6,605 nt of DNA from contig PXSD01000168.1 in the NCBI GenBank assembly GCA_003023165.1, forward strand, positions 17,580 to 24,184, read 5' to 3'. The notes below the pieces were generated by a model. The model did not search any database. It was given only the letters and a program-made list of their open reading frames with translations, and was not told where the DNA came from. Of the stretch, positions 6,059 through 6,605 are shown piece by piece. The first letter of the stretch is position 1; each line of letters starts with the position of its first letter. A program made the translations under genes and the position numbers. The stretch is from Halobacteriales archaeon QS_9_67_15. Lineage in GTDB: Archaea > Halobacteriota > Halobacteria > Halobacteriales > Haloarculaceae.

Positions 6059-6108
6059 TCAGTCCCACCCGCTCAGGCCGATTCACCCGTCTACGCGGGT
6101 GGGACTGA
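6059..6108. repeat. Stem-loop with 14-bp perfect stem
   Basis: The arms at 6059-6072 (TCAGTCCCACCCGC) and 6095-6108 are perfectly complementary around a 22-base loop. An alternative inner hairpin pairs CACCCG (6084-6089) with CGGGTG (6096-6101). The right arm ends exactly where the next palindrome begins. Confidence 0.75.
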
Positions 6109-6189
6109 TAGTGATTATTGTAGATTATTTCCGGATCGCGCCGACCCCGGTGGCGGCGCGTACCGGTAAATCGCTACAATAATCACTAT
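6108..6189. repeat. 82-base near-perfect palindrome with 16-bp perfect ends
   Basis: ATAGTGATTATTGTAG at 6108-6123 is exactly complementary to 6174-6189. Pairing continues inward: CCGG/CCGG (6131-6134 with 6163-6166), then a 7-bp GC block (6137-6143 with 6154-6160). By hand count 32 of 41 positions pair, with almost no loop. The AT-rich ends and GC-rich core contrast with the flanks. No target-site duplication is evident. It could be a miniature inverted-repeat element, a structured RNA or a protein-binding cruciform. Confidence 0.8.
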
Positions 6190-6325
6190 GAAAAGGGCTG
6201 TCGGTTCCGGGAAGACAGACGACCCAAACACCGCGACGGAGTGAGGAGCGCGGCGAGTCCTTCGACCGCAGCCGACGGGGGCTTTCACCCGTTCCCGACG
6301 ACCGTAATCTCGTCTCTGAACACTA

Positions 6326-6343
6326 CCACCGCCTCAGGGGTGG
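6326..6343. repeat. Small hairpin sharing motifs with the stem-loop at 6059-6108
   Basis: CCACC (6326-6330) pairs with GGTGG (6339-6343) around GCCTCAGG. The 13-mer at 6326-6338 matches 6065-6077 at 11 of 13 positions (CCACC, two changed bases, CTCAGG). Both are followed by GGGTGGGA, after a 19-base spacer in the first copy and directly, overlapping by one base, in the second. A further 9-mer TTCACCCGT is shared at 6082-6090 and 6284-6292. Confidence 0.4.
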
Positions 6344-6344
6344 G

Positions 6345-6352
6345 ATTTAATA
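6345..6352 (+). promoter_or_regulatory. TATA-like box for the PAS gene
   Basis: ATTTAATA is the strongest AT-rich box upstream of the GTG at 6387. Transcription starting about 27 bases downstream would give a leader of roughly 10-13 bases. The box directly adjoins the GGGTGGGA hairpin, so that element may influence or supply the promoter. Confidence 0.45.
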
Positions 6353-6386
6353 CGATGAATCACCAGATTGTGATAGATCAGGACGC

Positions 6387-6605
6387 GTGCGCGACCACGA
6401 CTCGACGGACATCACCGGATACAACATCGTCGACCAAGCACCGGTCGGTATCACGAAGTTCGACACGACCGCGGAGGGGACGCCGGTCGTCTACGCCAAC
6501 GACCGGTTCCTGGAGATGACCGGGTACGACGAGTCGGCGGTCCTCGGTGAGGACTGGCTCGCGCTCCGCGGGCCGGGAACGGACGGGGAGCGGGTCGAGC
6601 GGCTC
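6387..6605 (+). CDS. PAS-domain sensor protein, N-terminal part only (runs off the window)
   Basis: Only 73 codons are present and the gene continues beyond the window. Residues 12-47 match the start of a PAS domain as found in haloarchaeal sensors: YNIVDQAPVGIT (12-23), then after a short loop VVYANDRFLEMTGYDES (34-50), then LGEDW (53-57). PAS domains bind small ligands or cofactors, or sense redox or light, and in haloarchaea are usually joined to histidine kinases or to bacterio-opsin-activator-like HTH regulators. Which applies cannot be told here. No membrane segment precedes the domain, so it is probably cytoplasmic. The start is GTG at 6387: an in-frame TAA lies at 6348 and no ATG follows it before the domain. 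A weak AGG precedes the GTG by four bases. The frame beginning with ATG at 6355 is a different, non-PAS frame. Confidence 0.85.
   Translation, partial: MRDHDSTDITGYNIVDQAPVGITKFDTTAEGTPVVYANDRFLEMTGYDESAVLGEDWLALRGPGTDGERVERL

Larger units (their letters stand above)
5938..6386. other. Gene-free stretch with stem-loops between two divergent genes
   Basis: No credible coding region was found in these 449 bases on either strand. The left end holds the promoter of the minus-strand membrane gene, and the right end holds the TATA-like box of the PAS gene. Between them lie two abutting stem-loops (6059-6108 and 6108-6189) and a third, related small hairpin at 6326-6343. The segments 5970-6058 and 6190-6280 show nothing recognisable. 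The hairpins sit far from any gene end that would need a terminator. Confidence 0.6.

Noticed and set aside
6059..6189. Intrinsic terminator (GC stem followed by a T-rich stretch)
   Set aside because: No gene on either strand ends next to it; both flanking genes read away from the region.
6188..6244. 18-codon ORF starting at the ATG at the edge of the 82-base palindrome
   Set aside because: It is very short, has no promoter at leaderless distance and no motif; the ATG is partly the palindrome end.
6241..6519. Open frame with ATG at 6355 overlapping the PAS gene
   Set aside because: The PAS motifs are in a different frame starting at GTG 6387; this frame reads as Thr/Arg-rich nonsense.

Overview
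The window is chromosomal DNA from a halophilic archaeon (class Halobacteria). The evidence is high GC with strong C/G third positions, very acidic proteins rich in Asp and Glu, AT-rich TATA-like boxes about 27 bases before start codons (the leaderless-mRNA pattern), and the gene order trpD-trpF-trpE-trpG, which is known from Haloferax volcanii.

Left part (1-1687): a 56-residue zinc-ribbon microprotein on the + strand has a perfect dyad over its presumed promoter. It is followed by a convergent intergenic stretch of degenerate pyrimidine-rich repeats. Next comes a minus-strand gene with the peptidase M24 (creatinase/aminopeptidase P) fold that appears to have lost most of its metal ligands. 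That gene and the trp operon diverge from a 168-base region holding two opposed promoters and a possible operator.

Centre (1688-5622): the trpDFEG operon. TrpE and TrpG make anthranilate from chorismate and glutamine, TrpD attaches it to PRPP, and TrpF isomerises the product. All three junctions are four-base ATGA stop/start overlaps, so translation is probably coupled. The main surprise is in trpE. The gene is normal for about 478 residues, then the conserved C-terminal chorismate/Mg segment (GAGIVxDS...E..ET..K) is missing. In its place is a ~40-base segment carrying an 8-bp GC hairpin, and the recognisable C-terminal tail resumes in another reading frame before the normal ATGA junction with trpG. 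As written, trpE is a disrupted gene or an assembly fault. TrpG also has an altered nucleophile elbow (CLGLE instead of CLGHQ).

Right part (5623-6605): a small two-helix membrane protein converges on trpG with 18 bases between the stops. Near its N-terminus it carries a second palindromic segment, also encoding an Arg-Ser-Ala-Ser core, which resembles the one in trpE. A 449-base gene-free stretch follows. It contains two abutting stem-loops (a 14-bp perfect stem, then an 82-base near-palindrome with 16-bp perfect ends) and a related CTCAGG/GGGTGGGA hairpin 261 bases further on. These may be the remains or ends of a small non-autonomous mobile element. The window ends inside a PAS-domain sensor gene starting at a GTG codon.

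No rRNA, tRNA or CRISPR array was seen.
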